Source of the DNA: Nonomuraea typhae | GTDB lineage: Bacteria > Actinomycetota > Actinomycetes > Streptosporangiales > Streptosporangiaceae | NCBI RefSeq assembly: GCF_009760925.1 | Contig: NZ_VRLV01000004.1 | Coordinates: 436,308-500,307, forward strand | Reading direction: 5' to 3' | DNA: 64,000 nt | In this document: positions 49,499 through 58,807 of the stretch, piece by piece | How positions within the stretch are numbered: position 1 is the stretch's first letter | How the letters are laid out: each line of letters opens with the position of its first letter | Notes under the pieces: model-generated | Told to the model about the DNA's origin: nothing | The model's database searches: none | What the model saw: only the letters and a program-made list of their open reading frames with translations | Translations under genes and position numbers: made by a program

Positions 49499-50617
49499 AT
49501 GGACGTTCTTGTCATCGGTGCGGGTATCGGCGGGCTGGCGGTCGCCCGGGGGCTGCTGGCGGCGGGGCACCGGGTGAGGGTGTTCGAGCAGGCGCCGGTC
49601 CACCGCACGACCGGGGCGGCGTTGATGATGTTCAGCAACGGCGCCGCCGTACTGCACGATCTGGGAGTCAGCCTGGACGGCGTCGGCGGGCGGCTGGACC
49701 GCATCGACGCGCTCACCTCGGACGGCCGGCTGCGCACCAGCCAGAACCTCGCCCACGCCGCGGCCCGCTTCGGCTTCGAGAGCATGGCGATCTCGCGGCG
49801 CGCGCTGGCGGAAAGGCTCTCCGAGGGCCTGCCGGACGACCTCGTCCGGTACGGCATGGCCGTCACGACCGTCAGCCAGGACGCCGGCGGCGTGACGGCC
49901 GCGTTCGCCGACGGGACGAGCGTGACCGGCGACCTGCTCATCGGGGCCGACGGGCACCACTCCGTCGTCCGCCGGCAGGTGTGGGGCGAGGGGAGCGTGC
50001 AGCCGGTCACCTTCGGCACCTGGCAGGGGCTCAGCCCGATCGACATCGACATCACGCACGGCCGCCTCCACCTCATGATCACCGGCAAGGAGGGCGCCTG
50101 CGGGCTCATGCCGGCCGGCGACGGCCTGCTGCAGTGGTGGTTCGACGTGCCCTGGACGCCCTCAGACCCCCGTCCGGCCCGGCCCCTGGAGATGCTGCGC
50201 CGCCGCTTCTCGCACTGGGCGGCGCCGGTGCCCGAGGTGCTGGCCGGGGCCGCCGAGGACGACCTCATCTTCTTCGGCCACCACTGGACCAAGGTCCGCC
50301 ACGTGTGGGGCGAGGGCCGCATCACGCTGCTCGGCGACGCCGCCCACATCATGCCGCCCACGCTCGGCCAGGGCGCCAACCAGACGCTCGAGGACGCCTG
50401 GGTGCTCACCCGCGAACTGGGCTCGGCCGGCGGGGATCCGGTGGCGAGGCTGCGCGCCTACGAGAAGGCCCGCTACCCGCACGTCAACCTGGTGTCGCGG
50501 ATGGCCAAGCGCAACCCGGCCAACTGGCGCATCCCTCCGATGATCGGCCGGTTGTTCCCGGAGACGGCGCAGACGGGGCTGCTGGCCCGCTTCAGCAACC
50601 GTCTCAGCGCCGCCTAG
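49499..50617 (+). CDS. FAD-dependent aromatic-type monooxygenase
   Basis: Group A flavin monooxygenase: GAGIGGLAVARGLLAAGHRVRVFEQ (ADP binding), LIGADGHHSVVR (DG motif) and LLGDAAHIMPPTLGQGANQTLEDAW (GD motif). Related enzymes hydroxylate phenols or inactivate drugs (TetX-like). GGAGG upstream of ATG 49499. MarR control suggests induction by its substrate. The 3' end overlaps the convergent serine hydrolase by 14 bases. Confidence 0.92.
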   Translation: MDVLVIGAGIGGLAVARGLLAAGHRVRVFEQAPVHRTTGAALMMFSNGAAVLHDLGVSLDGVGGRLDRIDALTSDGRLRTSQNLAHAAARFGFESMAISRRALAERLSEGLPDDLVRYGMAVTTVSQDAGGVTAAFADGTSVTGDLLIGADGHHSVVRRQVWGEGSVQPVTFGTWQGLSPIDIDITHGRLHLMITGKEGACGLMPAGDGLLQWWFDVPWTPSDPRPARPLEMLRRRFSHWAAPVPEVLAGAAEDDLIFFGHHWTKVRHVWGEGRITLLGDAAHIMPPTLGQGANQTLEDAWVLTRELGSAGGDPVARLRAYEKARYPHVNLVSRMAKRNPANWRIPPMIGRLFPETAQTGLLARFSNRLSAA

Positions 50618-51740
50618 CCGTCGTCCCGCCGCCGTCTTCGCCTGCCGGCTCGTCCTCGCCCACCACGGACAGGTCGTCGCCCAGCACGGCGGCGACCTCT
50701 GCGGCCCGCGAGTGGTCGGCCAGGTGGCGGGTCAGGTAGGCGACGCCGTGCCCGTGCCGCAGCGACAGCCAGGCGGCGGCGCCGCCGATCCCGCCCTTGG
50801 CGATCTTGCCCTGGTCGCGGATGAGGCCCAGCGTCCAGCTCAGCCGGGTGCCGAAGACGTGGTCGTGGCCGGTGACCTGGGAGGTGATGAACGCGGCGTG
50901 CAACTCCGGCCCCAGCAGGGCGCGCAGCGGCCCGTCCTCGTCCTGCAGGGTGGCGAAGAAGCCGGCCATCGAGGAGGCGGTGGCGTGCAGGTTGACGGCG
51001 CCGAAGACCGACTGCCGCCAGGCCCGGGAGTTGACCAGCGCCGGGTCGAGGACGCCGGCGGGGACGCGCAGCCAGGGAGCGGAGGGCCGTTCGTCCCAGT
51101 TGTGGGCGGCGGACGGTTCCAGGTCGGCCACCCGGTGCAGGTGCTCGTCCGGGACGGCGAACCAGGCGTCCAGGCCGAGCGCGGGCCGGACCTTCTGGGT
51201 GTAGACGTCGTCGAGCGAGGCGCCGGTGGCGGCGCGCAGGATGCCGTCCACCAGATGGCCGTAGGTCATGGCGTGCTCGCCCATCGCGGCGCCCGGGGCG
51301 TACTCGGGGGCCGCCGCGGCCAGGGTGTCGCGCAGCGCCGCGTCGTCCAGCGGGTCCAGGTGCCGGGCGCTGTCCGGGAAGCGGGGCTGGCCGGCCCGGT
51401 GGGTGAGCACGTGGCGCAGGGTGATCGTGTCCTTGCCGTTGGCGGCGTAGGCGGGCCAGTACGCGGCGACCGGGGTGTCGAGGTCAAGGGCGCCCTCGCG
51501 GACGGCGGCCAGCGCGATCAGGGCCACGAAGGGCTTGGAGACCGAGTAGGTCTGCACGAGCGTGTCGGCGGTCCAGGGCTGGCGCCGGTCGGCGTCACGC
51601 CAGCCGGAGCTCAGGTTCACCACCTCCCGGCCGGCCCGCCACACCGACAGTCCGGCGCCGGTCTCCCGGCCCTCGTCGTGCAGGCGCTGGAAGACGTCTC
51701 TGACCGCTTCGTAGCCGTTCTGCGCGAATCCTTCGATCAT
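50604..51740 (-). CDS. Serine hydrolase, class C beta-lactamase/EstB family
   Basis: SxxK nucleophile motif in TYSVSKPFVALIAL, tyrosine of the YxN position in AMTYGHLVDGIL, and GGIGGAAAWLSL near the C-terminus in the KTG position. Typical of EstB/LACTB-like esterases rather than secreted beta-lactamases: no signal peptide. ATG 51740 chosen; ATG 51758 lies inside the dyad at 51751-51767. Confidence 0.85.
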   Translation of the reverse strand: MIEGFAQNGYEAVRDVFQRLHDEGRETGAGLSVWRAGREVVNLSSGWRDADRRQPWTADTLVQTYSVSKPFVALIALAAVREGALDLDTPVAAYWPAYAANGKDTITLRHVLTHRAGQPRFPDSARHLDPLDDAALRDTLAAAAPEYAPGAAMGEHAMTYGHLVDGILRAATGASLDDVYTQKVRPALGLDAWFAVPDEHLHRVADLEPSAAHNWDERPSAPWLRVPAGVLDPALVNSRAWRQSVFGAVNLHATASSMAGFFATLQDEDGPLRALLGPELHAAFITSQVTGHDHVFGTRLSWTLGLIRDQGKIAKGGIGGAAAWLSLRHGHGVAYLTRHLADHSRAAEVAAVLGDDLSVVGEDEPAGEDGGGTTARRR

Positions 51741-51750
51741 GGCCGCCACT

Positions 51751-51767
51751 ATACCCATAGGGGGTAT
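51751..51767. promoter_or_regulatory. CsoR-like dyad before the serine hydrolase gene
   Basis: ATACCC-N5-GGGTAT resembles copper-sensor CsoR operators (TACCCC-N-GGGGTA type). It fills the 26-base gap between the giant-protein stop and the hydrolase start. No csoR or copper genes are nearby, so the assignment is tentative. Confidence 0.4.
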
Positions 51768-54700
51768 TAGAGGTCGACAGTGTCACAGTAGACCACCCGT
51801 TCCGAGGTGTCCCCGTCGGAGGGCAGCCGCTCGTACTCGGTGACCGTGAGCCGTCGGCGCTCACCCGGGCGGGCCGGCGGCACCGGGACCTGGCCGAGGA
51901 AGCCCAGGATGTTCCCCTCCTCGGTGAACTCCGGCCGCAGCGTGACCATCGTGCCCGCGACCGGTTTCCAGCCCAGCACCTCGTCGGCCACGGCCGGATC
52001 CCGGCGGTCCAGGCGGGCGGCCACGCGGGCGCCCTCCGGAGCCACGTAGGCGGGGCCGGTCAGGGAGACGCCGAGCGGCGACCCCTTGGTCACGGACAGG
52101 GTCCGGGTGGGCAGTGTGCGCAGGATGTCCGCCTGGACGACCTCCGACAGGTGCATGCCGCCGATCGACCGCGGCTGGTAGCGGGCCAGCGCGAGCCGGA
52201 CGAAGGGGAAGTACGCCAGGCCCGTGTCGAGGTCTATGTCGCAGAACCAGCGCCGGGTCGCGGGGTCGTACTCCGGGCGGTGGCCGGCGACCCACACGTC
52301 GAAGCCCTGGGGAAGCCTGAGCTCCTCGGCCCTGGCGACCGCGTTGGGGAAGGAGTCCAGGCCGAGCGGGTGCAGGGACTCGCTCTCGTAGATCGGGTCG
52401 CGGCCGATGAGGGTGACGTGCTGGTAGACGTCCTCGTAGGGCTGCGGGTTGCCCGACCGGTGGCCGAGCACGCCGAGCAGCTCGCCCGCCCCGGAGGAGA
52501 ACCACGGCCGGTCCAGATATATCCGGACACCGCCGCCGTGGCGGATCCGGGTGACCGTGCGCTCGTCCTCCCGGGTCTCCCAGCGCTGGGTCGGCACGCC
52601 GTACAGCACCTTGGGGGCGAGCGGGCGCGCGCTGCTCAGCACCTCGTCGAGTACGGCGGGGCCGCGCACCGAGAGCTGGTCGGCGAACTCCGGCGGGAAG
52701 TACTCGCGGAAGGCCGACCCCGCCACGGCGTGGTAGTGGACCGCCCGGAAGCGGGTGTCGCCGAATTCCTGCCTGGCCACCTCCCCGGACCGCGTGTCGA
52801 ACGCGACCCCGGACTCTTCCCCGGAGGCGACCGGCAGCCGGAAGACCCGCGCCGAGCACGCCCGCTCGCGCGGCCCGTCGAAGGCGAGGTCGTCGATCGT
52901 CTCCGTCCAGGAGGCGACGAGGTCGATCTGCTCGGTCGTCGCCACGCTGAGGCGGGCCCGGCCCGACAGGTGGGCGAACGTGTCGCCGGGCCCCCGATTC
53001 ACCTCGGCGCGCACGCTCAGCTCGGGCTCCAGCAACGGGCGCTGGACCGCGTGCACCAGCGTCACCTCGTGCCACGGCGTGATCATCCAGTGCCGACCGG
53101 CCGCCGCGGCCCGCGCGACGACCGCGTACTCCTGGGCGTCCAGCTCCTCCTCGCACCACCCGAGCACCCCGAGCAGCTCGGGACCCGCCTCGACCAGCGA
53201 GCCGACCCGCACGGTCGCCACCAGCCCCGGCGGCGCCTCGACCGTGAGCACCCGCGCCGCCTCGTCCCAGCGCGGCGCCCCGCGGCCCTCGGCCAGCACC
53301 AGCCGGAACGAGCGCGGCCGATCCCAGCTCACGCCGTCCCACCGGATCACGAACGCCCGCCCGCCCGCGCCCGGCAGCCCGTGGAAGACCGCCCCGAGCG
53401 CGAGGGGATCCGGCAGGTACGGCACCGCCACCTGCTCACCGGTGTGCAGCACGACCCCCTGCCCACCGGGCCCGGCACCGGGCAGCCCGGGAGTGCCCGC
53501 GGGCCCCGTGGTTCCGGCGGTTTGCGCGCCGGGCAGCCCGGGATCGTCCAGCCGGCCCTTCTCCCTGCGCGCCAGCTCGTACACCTCCCGCCGGATCGCC
53601 GGATCGGCCGAGCCGATCGCCGCGTCGAGCATCCCGTGCCACTCGGCGAGCTGCAGCGCCGCCTTAGGCGCGACCAGGTGCCGCTCGTCCGCCGCCGCGT
53701 AGGGCGGGTGCCCCGCGGGCGGGGCGGCGTTGAAGGCGGCGGCGTACTCCCCGGCGCTCTGCCCCGGCGTGCTCCTGATCACCAGCCGGTGGGTGGAGGC
53801 GCCCTCGGTGAACGGGACCCGCGGCACCAGCGTCGGCGCGGGCACCGGCTCGAAGCGGCGGAAGACGGCGGGCCCGTCTCCGGGCAGGGCGTATCCGGGC
53901 CCGAGGTCGGGGGCGTCCTCGAGCGTGGGCCCGTTGCCGGCCAGGTCCACGGTCCTGATCCGGAAGCGGTAACGGCGGCCGAAGCGCAGGCGGGGCAGGG
54001 AACCGGGCAGCACCGCGGACTCGATCTCCAGCGGCAGCGCGGTGCACGCGGTGTTGGGCACGTGCTTCGGCTGCGTCTCCGGGGCGCCGGGCGCCGGCGC
54101 CCGCGGGTCCTCGCTCAGCACCTTGCCGGGCCGGGGCGCCGACAGGCTCCAGCCGTCCCAGGAGATGAGCCGCTCGTGGACGTAGAGCCCGCCCGCGCCG
54201 GCGCCCGCGAGGCTCACCTGGAAGAACCCCTCGGCGCGCACCCCGGTGACGGAGTTGGCCGGGTCGCCGGGGACGGTGTAGTCGAGCGTGCGCTCGTGCA
54301 GGGAGTACCAGCGCCCGGCGCGCTCGTCCCAGACGTCGAGGCGGTGGCCGCGCACGAGGTCGTCGGCGTGCAGGTCGATGGCGCGGAACGCGGCCAGGTC
54401 GGCCTCCCGGCTCGCGGCCAGCGCGAAGTCGTCCACGAGGTAGGCGGCGCGCTTGTCGCGGACGACGGAGAAGCCGCTGGTACGCAGCGCGGGGAAGCCG
54501 CTGCTGTCGGCCGGGTCCATGGTGAGCGCCTTCTGCACGGTGCCGTCGATGTCGGCCTGCTCGACGGAGAACTGCTCCTCGGGCAGCGCGATGAGGCCCC
54601 CGGTCAGCGAACCGAGCATGCTCGCGCCCCGGCCCACGGCGGCGAAGAGGCCGGGGCGGTGCACGTACCAGGTGTGGGCGCACACGTCGCGGCTCTGCCC

Positions 54701-55378
54701 GGCGGGCAGCAGCGACTGCCAGGCCGGCAGAACGCGGATGGTCTGGTGGAGGTCGTTCACCGGCACGTGCGCGGCCGGGATCGACACGTCGAAGACCAGG
54801 CCCAGGCGGCGCAGCAGCAGCGGGTGGTCGCCCAGCGCCGAGATCATCTGGTGGAAGTCGACGTTCTCCCTGAACGCCTCCGGGCCGTCGAGCCCGGCGG
54901 TGTCCTCCGGCCGCTCGTGGAAGGCGCCGAAGCGGGCGCCCGCCTCGTCGCCGAGCGTGACCGTGTGCTCGGTCGGCATCTCCTCGGGCGAGTCGGCCGC
55001 CGCCCGCGCGTACCCGCCGCGTACCGCCGACGAGACGTCCTTCGCCGGATACGTCCGGACCTCGTGCCCGCGGTAGTCGTCGAAGACGTACGAGCGCACC
55101 GGCGTGTGCGGGCCGAACAACGCCCGCCACAACGCCGGGTCCGGCGGCGGGCCCACCGGCCGCACTCCCTCGAACGGCGCGGCCGGGTCGTCCACGTCCG
55201 CCCGGAAGACCGCGCCGGTCAGGCTGGCCGGCCAGTCCAGGAAGTCGGGGAAGGCGGCCAGCGTGGCGGGGCCGTCCGCCTCGAGCCGGGGCGCGACGAA
55301 CACCGACGCCCGCAGCGACCCGTCCGGCAGGTAGCCGCCCGGAAGGGTGATCCACTGGATGCATTGCCTGGCGGTCAT
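51767..55378 (-). CDS. Giant protein of unknown function, 1203 aa (pair member A)
   Basis: Starts MTARQCIQWITLPGGYLPDG, no signal peptide or membrane helices. Recognisable texture: N-terminal LRASVFVAPRLEADGPATL; a middle with YRFRIRTVDLAGNGPTLEDA, which reads like a beta-sandwich (Ig/FN3) strand pattern; a Gly/Pro-rich linker around residues 620-645; and a C-terminal EVVQADILRTLPTRTLSVTK. No enzyme signature seen. GAGGAG precedes the ATG. Encoded 10 bases after its partner, so both are made together, possibly as subunits of one large assembly. Confidence 0.85.
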   Translation of the reverse strand: MTARQCIQWITLPGGYLPDGSLRASVFVAPRLEADGPATLAAFPDFLDWPASLTGAVFRADVDDPAAPFEGVRPVGPPPDPALWRALFGPHTPVRSYVFDDYRGHEVRTYPAKDVSSAVRGGYARAAADSPEEMPTEHTVTLGDEAGARFGAFHERPEDTAGLDGPEAFRENVDFHQMISALGDHPLLLRRLGLVFDVSIPAAHVPVNDLHQTIRVLPAWQSLLPAGQSRDVCAHTWYVHRPGLFAAVGRGASMLGSLTGGLIALPEEQFSVEQADIDGTVQKALTMDPADSSGFPALRTSGFSVVRDKRAAYLVDDFALAASREADLAAFRAIDLHADDLVRGHRLDVWDERAGRWYSLHERTLDYTVPGDPANSVTGVRAEGFFQVSLAGAGAGGLYVHERLISWDGWSLSAPRPGKVLSEDPRAPAPGAPETQPKHVPNTACTALPLEIESAVLPGSLPRLRFGRRYRFRIRTVDLAGNGPTLEDAPDLGPGYALPGDGPAVFRRFEPVPAPTLVPRVPFTEGASTHRLVIRSTPGQSAGEYAAAFNAAPPAGHPPYAAADERHLVAPKAALQLAEWHGMLDAAIGSADPAIRREVYELARREKGRLDDPGLPGAQTAGTTGPAGTPGLPGAGPGGQGVVLHTGEQVAVPYLPDPLALGAVFHGLPGAGGRAFVIRWDGVSWDRPRSFRLVLAEGRGAPRWDEAARVLTVEAPPGLVATVRVGSLVEAGPELLGVLGWCEEELDAQEYAVVARAAAAGRHWMITPWHEVTLVHAVQRPLLEPELSVRAEVNRGPGDTFAHLSGRARLSVATTEQIDLVASWTETIDDLAFDGPRERACSARVFRLPVASGEESGVAFDTRSGEVARQEFGDTRFRAVHYHAVAGSAFREYFPPEFADQLSVRGPAVLDEVLSSARPLAPKVLYGVPTQRWETREDERTVTRIRHGGGVRIYLDRPWFSSGAGELLGVLGHRSGNPQPYEDVYQHVTLIGRDPIYESESLHPLGLDSFPNAVARAEELRLPQGFDVWVAGHRPEYDPATRRWFCDIDLDTGLAYFPFVRLALARYQPRSIGGMHLSEVVQADILRTLPTRTLSVTKGSPLGVSLTGPAYVAPEGARVAARLDRRDPAVADEVLGWKPVAGTMVTLRPEFTEEGNILGFLGQVPVPPARPGERRRLTVTEYERLPSDGDTSERVVYCDTVDL

Positions 55379-55388
55379 GACCGGCTCC

Positions 55389-58292
55389 TCACGCGGCGTG
55401 GGCGAGACAGTAGGCGTCCCAGTCGGCGGGCTCGACGCACTCGTCGAAGGTCGGGTCGCCCGGCGAGCCCGCGAAGCTGCGCTCGAGCCTGAGCGTGACG
55501 GACTTGCTGAAGAAGGCGACCCGGACGCTGATCGTCACGCTGCCGATCCCGCGCACCACGCTGGTCCCGCCGGTCTCGGCGTACTCCAGGGCCAGGTAGA
55601 ACTCCACCGAGACGCTGACGATGCCGAGCACCGACAGGTGGCCGCCGCAGCGCAGGTAGCCGCGGACGACGACGGAGTCCCCGCTCAGCGCGAAGTAGAC
55701 GCCGCCCATGACGTAGACGCCGCCGCTGGCCACGCCGAGGTTGAGCGAGACCGCGCCGCCGAACTCCAGCGCGCCCTCGACCAGCTCGACGCCGTCGGCG
55801 CCGACCTCCAGGGCGAAGAAGCCGCCGCCGCCGAACATGGCCACCGTCAGGCCGAAGGGGCTGTGCCGTTCCGACAGCGCGAACCGCAGCCGGACGGGCC
55901 GGTCGTCGAACGGGATGCTCAGCAGCGCCGACAGCGCGAGGTTGCGCAGCGTGAAGACGCCGACCTCAGCCGAGGGCAGGGACACCGAGTAGCCCGCGGT
56001 GATCCCCTCGGGTGTGACCCGCACGATCGAGCCGTCGCCGAAGCAGTTCGCGGGCAGCAGCGATCGCAGCTGGTCCACGAAGCGCAACTGGCCGCGGAAG
56101 CGCATGCTGACGCCCCGCGCGCTGATGTCCGGCTTGCAGCCGGGCCTGGAGGAGAACGTCAGCTCGTCGAAGTGCACCGCGGCGAGTCCGGCGAAGTCGA
56201 GGTCGAAGTCGCGCAGCGTGCCGGTGACCGTGGTGGCGACCGCGCCGTCCGTGCCGCGCACGATCCTGCTCTCCAGCACCAGCCAGGCCCGTGCCAGCTT
56301 CAGCAGGGGCACGCCGTCGCGCAGCCGGGGCTTCCACAGGTACCGCAGCTCCACGCCCGAGCCGTCGGGCAGCGGGGTGGAGCGCAGGATCGGCACCGGC
56401 AGCGAGCTGTCGCGGGTGGCGATGAGACGGTCGCGCAGCGCGTCGGTGAGCTGGTCGGGAAATGCCTCCCGCGGCAGGCCACCGGTGATCTCCGCCAGGA
56501 TGTCCGTCAGCTCGATCGTGCCCAGCACCTTCGCGCCGCGGAAGACGGCGGCCAGGTCGCCGACGCCGACCGGGCCGCCGGTGAACCGCTCGGCCAGCAC
56601 CCCGCCCCGGCTGGAGATCGTGTCCACGACCGCGTCGGGGCGCGCGATGCCCCCCGCCACCTCCGGGCCCATCCGCAGGCTCAGCGCCTCCATCCGCAGG
56701 AACGCCCCGGACGGCAGGCCGTCCAGCCCGGCGGTCAGGTACGCGTCGTGCAGCCAGACGGTCCGCTCGCCGGCCTGCCCGGTGAGCTGCTCGACCTCCG
56801 GCACCCGGATCCGCGCCGCGGCCATCCGGGGCAGCTCCCCGAGCGGATGCCCGCCGGCCGGCGACAGCCCGAACGTGATCGCGGCCACCGGAAAGGCGCC
56901 GCCCCCTGCCGCCGGCGCCATGGTCTGGTTGTGCAGCGGCCGGGTGCGCCGCTCCTCGGGCCCGTCGAAGTAGACGGCCGAGGCCGCCGCCTGGCTCGCG
57001 CTGGCCGGCACGAACACCGCGGGCATGGTGAAGGTCACCTGCCGCCCGTCGGCGTCCGTGCCGATCATCGTGAACGCGTGGTCCGCGCCCGAGCTCACCC
57101 GGATCCAGAACGGCCCCTCGGGCTCCTCGGCCAGCTCCGGCGTCACCAGGTTCGTGATCCGCAGGGCGGCGAACGGCATCTCCCGCCCCTCGTGCGGATA
57201 CCCGGCGCCGGGCCCGTACCGCACCTCCGGCTCCTGGACCGTGATGTAGCGCTTGGTCACCAGCGGCGCGACCGGCCGGTTCTCCTCGTCGGCGAGGAAC
57301 TGCCGCTCGCTCACCGTGGTGATCGCCGCCCGGTGCCCGGTGCTCAGATATCCGCGCTCCACCACCCGCACGTACTGGTCACGCCCGAGCCCGGTGATGT
57401 GGTGATAGTGCGACACCGCCGGCGTGGGCCGCCCGAGCACGCGCAGCAGATCGGCGGATTCGACCGGATAGTTCCACTGCCCCCGGATCCGCACCGAGGC
57501 GCCCAGCGCGCTGAGCAGGAACCGCTCGGCCAGCAGCGGCTCGGCCTGATAGTTCCCCCAGGGCCACCCGTGCTCGCTGTAGTGCCGGGCCCGGCCGTCG
57601 TCCAGCCCCATCGCCCGCAGCCGGTCGGCCGCCTCCCGGAACTCGTGCAGGGTGGGCGCGAGCAGCTCGAACGAGTTGACCAGCATGAGGATGTCGTCGA
57701 GCTGGCCGTCGTCCGGCAGCGCGCCCTCGCGCGGCGCTCCTCCGGTACGGCGGGCGTACGCGCGCAGCCGCACCTCGGGCACTCCGGCCTCGGCCGGGAC
57801 CAGCCGGGTGTGCCACAGCTCGGTGCGCCCTCCGGCGGTGAACGGCTCGGCCCGGTGCGCCCACGTGCCGTCGCCCTCCTGCGTGAGCACGAGCCGCGAC
57901 GGGAACTCGATCGCCATCCGCGGGATCCCGAGGAAGCTCGTCGGGTCTCCGGGGTCGGGGTCGAAGGTGCCCCGCGGCACGTTGGCGTGGCTCAGCCCCG
58001 ACCAGTCGAGCAGACCGGCCGCCGACAACTCCAGGCCGGCGGTGTCGTCGTCGAGGAAGAACGCCAGCCGCGACGGCCCCGAGACGTGCGCCGGCACCGG
58101 CCGGGGCAGCGCCTCCCACGGCACGACCGGCCGCTCGGTCACGTGCTGCGGCGGCAGGTGGAACACCACCAGCGAAGGCTGACCCGGGTCCGCGCGCGCC
58201 AGCCGCTGGTCGTCGACCACGAGGTTGATCAGCTCGACGTCGGCCACCAGCAGGTCCTCGCCGCGGATCACGGTGAACCGCTCGTTCGTCAT
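55389..58292 (-). CDS. Giant protein of unknown function, 967 aa (pair member B)
   Basis: Starts MTNERFTVIRGEDLLVADVE. The N-terminal ~650 residues have no known domain. Residues about 760-960 are beta-rich, built of alternating hydrophobic strands with Gly/Ser turns (GGAVSLNLGVASGGVYVMGG; LSVLGIVSVSVEFYLALEYA), ending with FFSKSVTLRLERSFAG and a short Cys-containing tail. Such a tail looks like a beta-solenoid or beta-roll. It has no signal peptide and no clear ribosome-binding site at 58292. First gene of the leftward pair. Confidence 0.85.
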   Translation of the reverse strand: MTNERFTVIRGEDLLVADVELINLVVDDQRLARADPGQPSLVVFHLPPQHVTERPVVPWEALPRPVPAHVSGPSRLAFFLDDDTAGLELSAAGLLDWSGLSHANVPRGTFDPDPGDPTSFLGIPRMAIEFPSRLVLTQEGDGTWAHRAEPFTAGGRTELWHTRLVPAEAGVPEVRLRAYARRTGGAPREGALPDDGQLDDILMLVNSFELLAPTLHEFREAADRLRAMGLDDGRARHYSEHGWPWGNYQAEPLLAERFLLSALGASVRIRGQWNYPVESADLLRVLGRPTPAVSHYHHITGLGRDQYVRVVERGYLSTGHRAAITTVSERQFLADEENRPVAPLVTKRYITVQEPEVRYGPGAGYPHEGREMPFAALRITNLVTPELAEEPEGPFWIRVSSGADHAFTMIGTDADGRQVTFTMPAVFVPASASQAAASAVYFDGPEERRTRPLHNQTMAPAAGGGAFPVAAITFGLSPAGGHPLGELPRMAAARIRVPEVEQLTGQAGERTVWLHDAYLTAGLDGLPSGAFLRMEALSLRMGPEVAGGIARPDAVVDTISSRGGVLAERFTGGPVGVGDLAAVFRGAKVLGTIELTDILAEITGGLPREAFPDQLTDALRDRLIATRDSSLPVPILRSTPLPDGSGVELRYLWKPRLRDGVPLLKLARAWLVLESRIVRGTDGAVATTVTGTLRDFDLDFAGLAAVHFDELTFSSRPGCKPDISARGVSMRFRGQLRFVDQLRSLLPANCFGDGSIVRVTPEGITAGYSVSLPSAEVGVFTLRNLALSALLSIPFDDRPVRLRFALSERHSPFGLTVAMFGGGGFFALEVGADGVELVEGALEFGGAVSLNLGVASGGVYVMGGVYFALSGDSVVVRGYLRCGGHLSVLGIVSVSVEFYLALEYAETGGTSVVRGIGSVTISVRVAFFSKSVTLRLERSFAGSPGDPTFDECVEPADWDAYCLAHAA

Positions 58293-58326
58293 GATCCGAC
58301 GGTGCCGGTGCCCGGAGCGGCGGGCA

Positions 58327-58344
58327 TGAGTAGGGGGCTACTCA
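58327..58344. promoter_or_regulatory. Perfect dyad in the divergent region before the giant genes
   Basis: TGAGTAG-gggg-CTACTCA, 35 bases from the giant-protein start and about 80 from the HTH regulator gene. Probable operator for the YafY-type regulator, controlling both directions. Confidence 0.55.
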
Positions 58345-58423
58345 GGCCGGGGCGACGAGCCCGGTGAAATTTCTGAAATAACCGACACAGGCGCGTCGGG
58401 TAGCCCTCCTTAAGCTGAACGGC

Positions 58424-58807
58424 ATGGTGGTCAGCCCCCATCCTCTTGTTCCCCGAGTCGAGCGCCAGCATCGGCTCATCGAAGAGCTCCGCGCCTGCGA
58501 CAGACGGCCTCTGACCGCGGACTCGCTGGCCGGGCGACTCGGCGTCAGCGTCCGCACGATCGAACGTGACGTGGCCGACCTGCTGAACGCCGGGGTCCCC
58601 ATCGCCACCCGGCGCGGGCCGGGCGGCGGCTACAGGATCCGGGCGCGCAGCAGGCTGCCGCCGGTGGCGTTCGACGCCGCGGAGGCGTCCGCGCTGGTGG
58701 TCTCCCTGGCCGCCATCGGGCCCTGGACGTCGGCGTCCGCCCAGACGGCGATGGCCAAGCTCCTCGACGCACTCACCGAAGGGAACCCCGGATGGCCGCC
58801 ATCGTGA
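58424..58807 (+). CDS. Shortened YafY/DeoR-type HTH regulator (no WYL domain)
   Basis: HTH_11 domain RQHRLIEELRACDRRPLTADSLAGRLGVSVRTIERDVADLLNAGVPI with wing GPGGGYRI, as at the N-terminus of YafY/WYL regulators, which are usually about 300 aa; here the chain stops at 127 aa, before the WYL sensor domain. The 3' end overlaps the ABC ATPase gene by 16 bases, so it is likely an operon member. May be a natural HTH-only form or a truncation. Confidence 0.75.
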   Translation: MVVSPHPLVPRVERQHRLIEELRACDRRPLTADSLAGRLGVSVRTIERDVADLLNAGVPIATRRGPGGGYRIRARSRLPPVAFDAAEASALVVSLAAIGPWTSASAQTAMAKLLDALTEGNPGWPPS

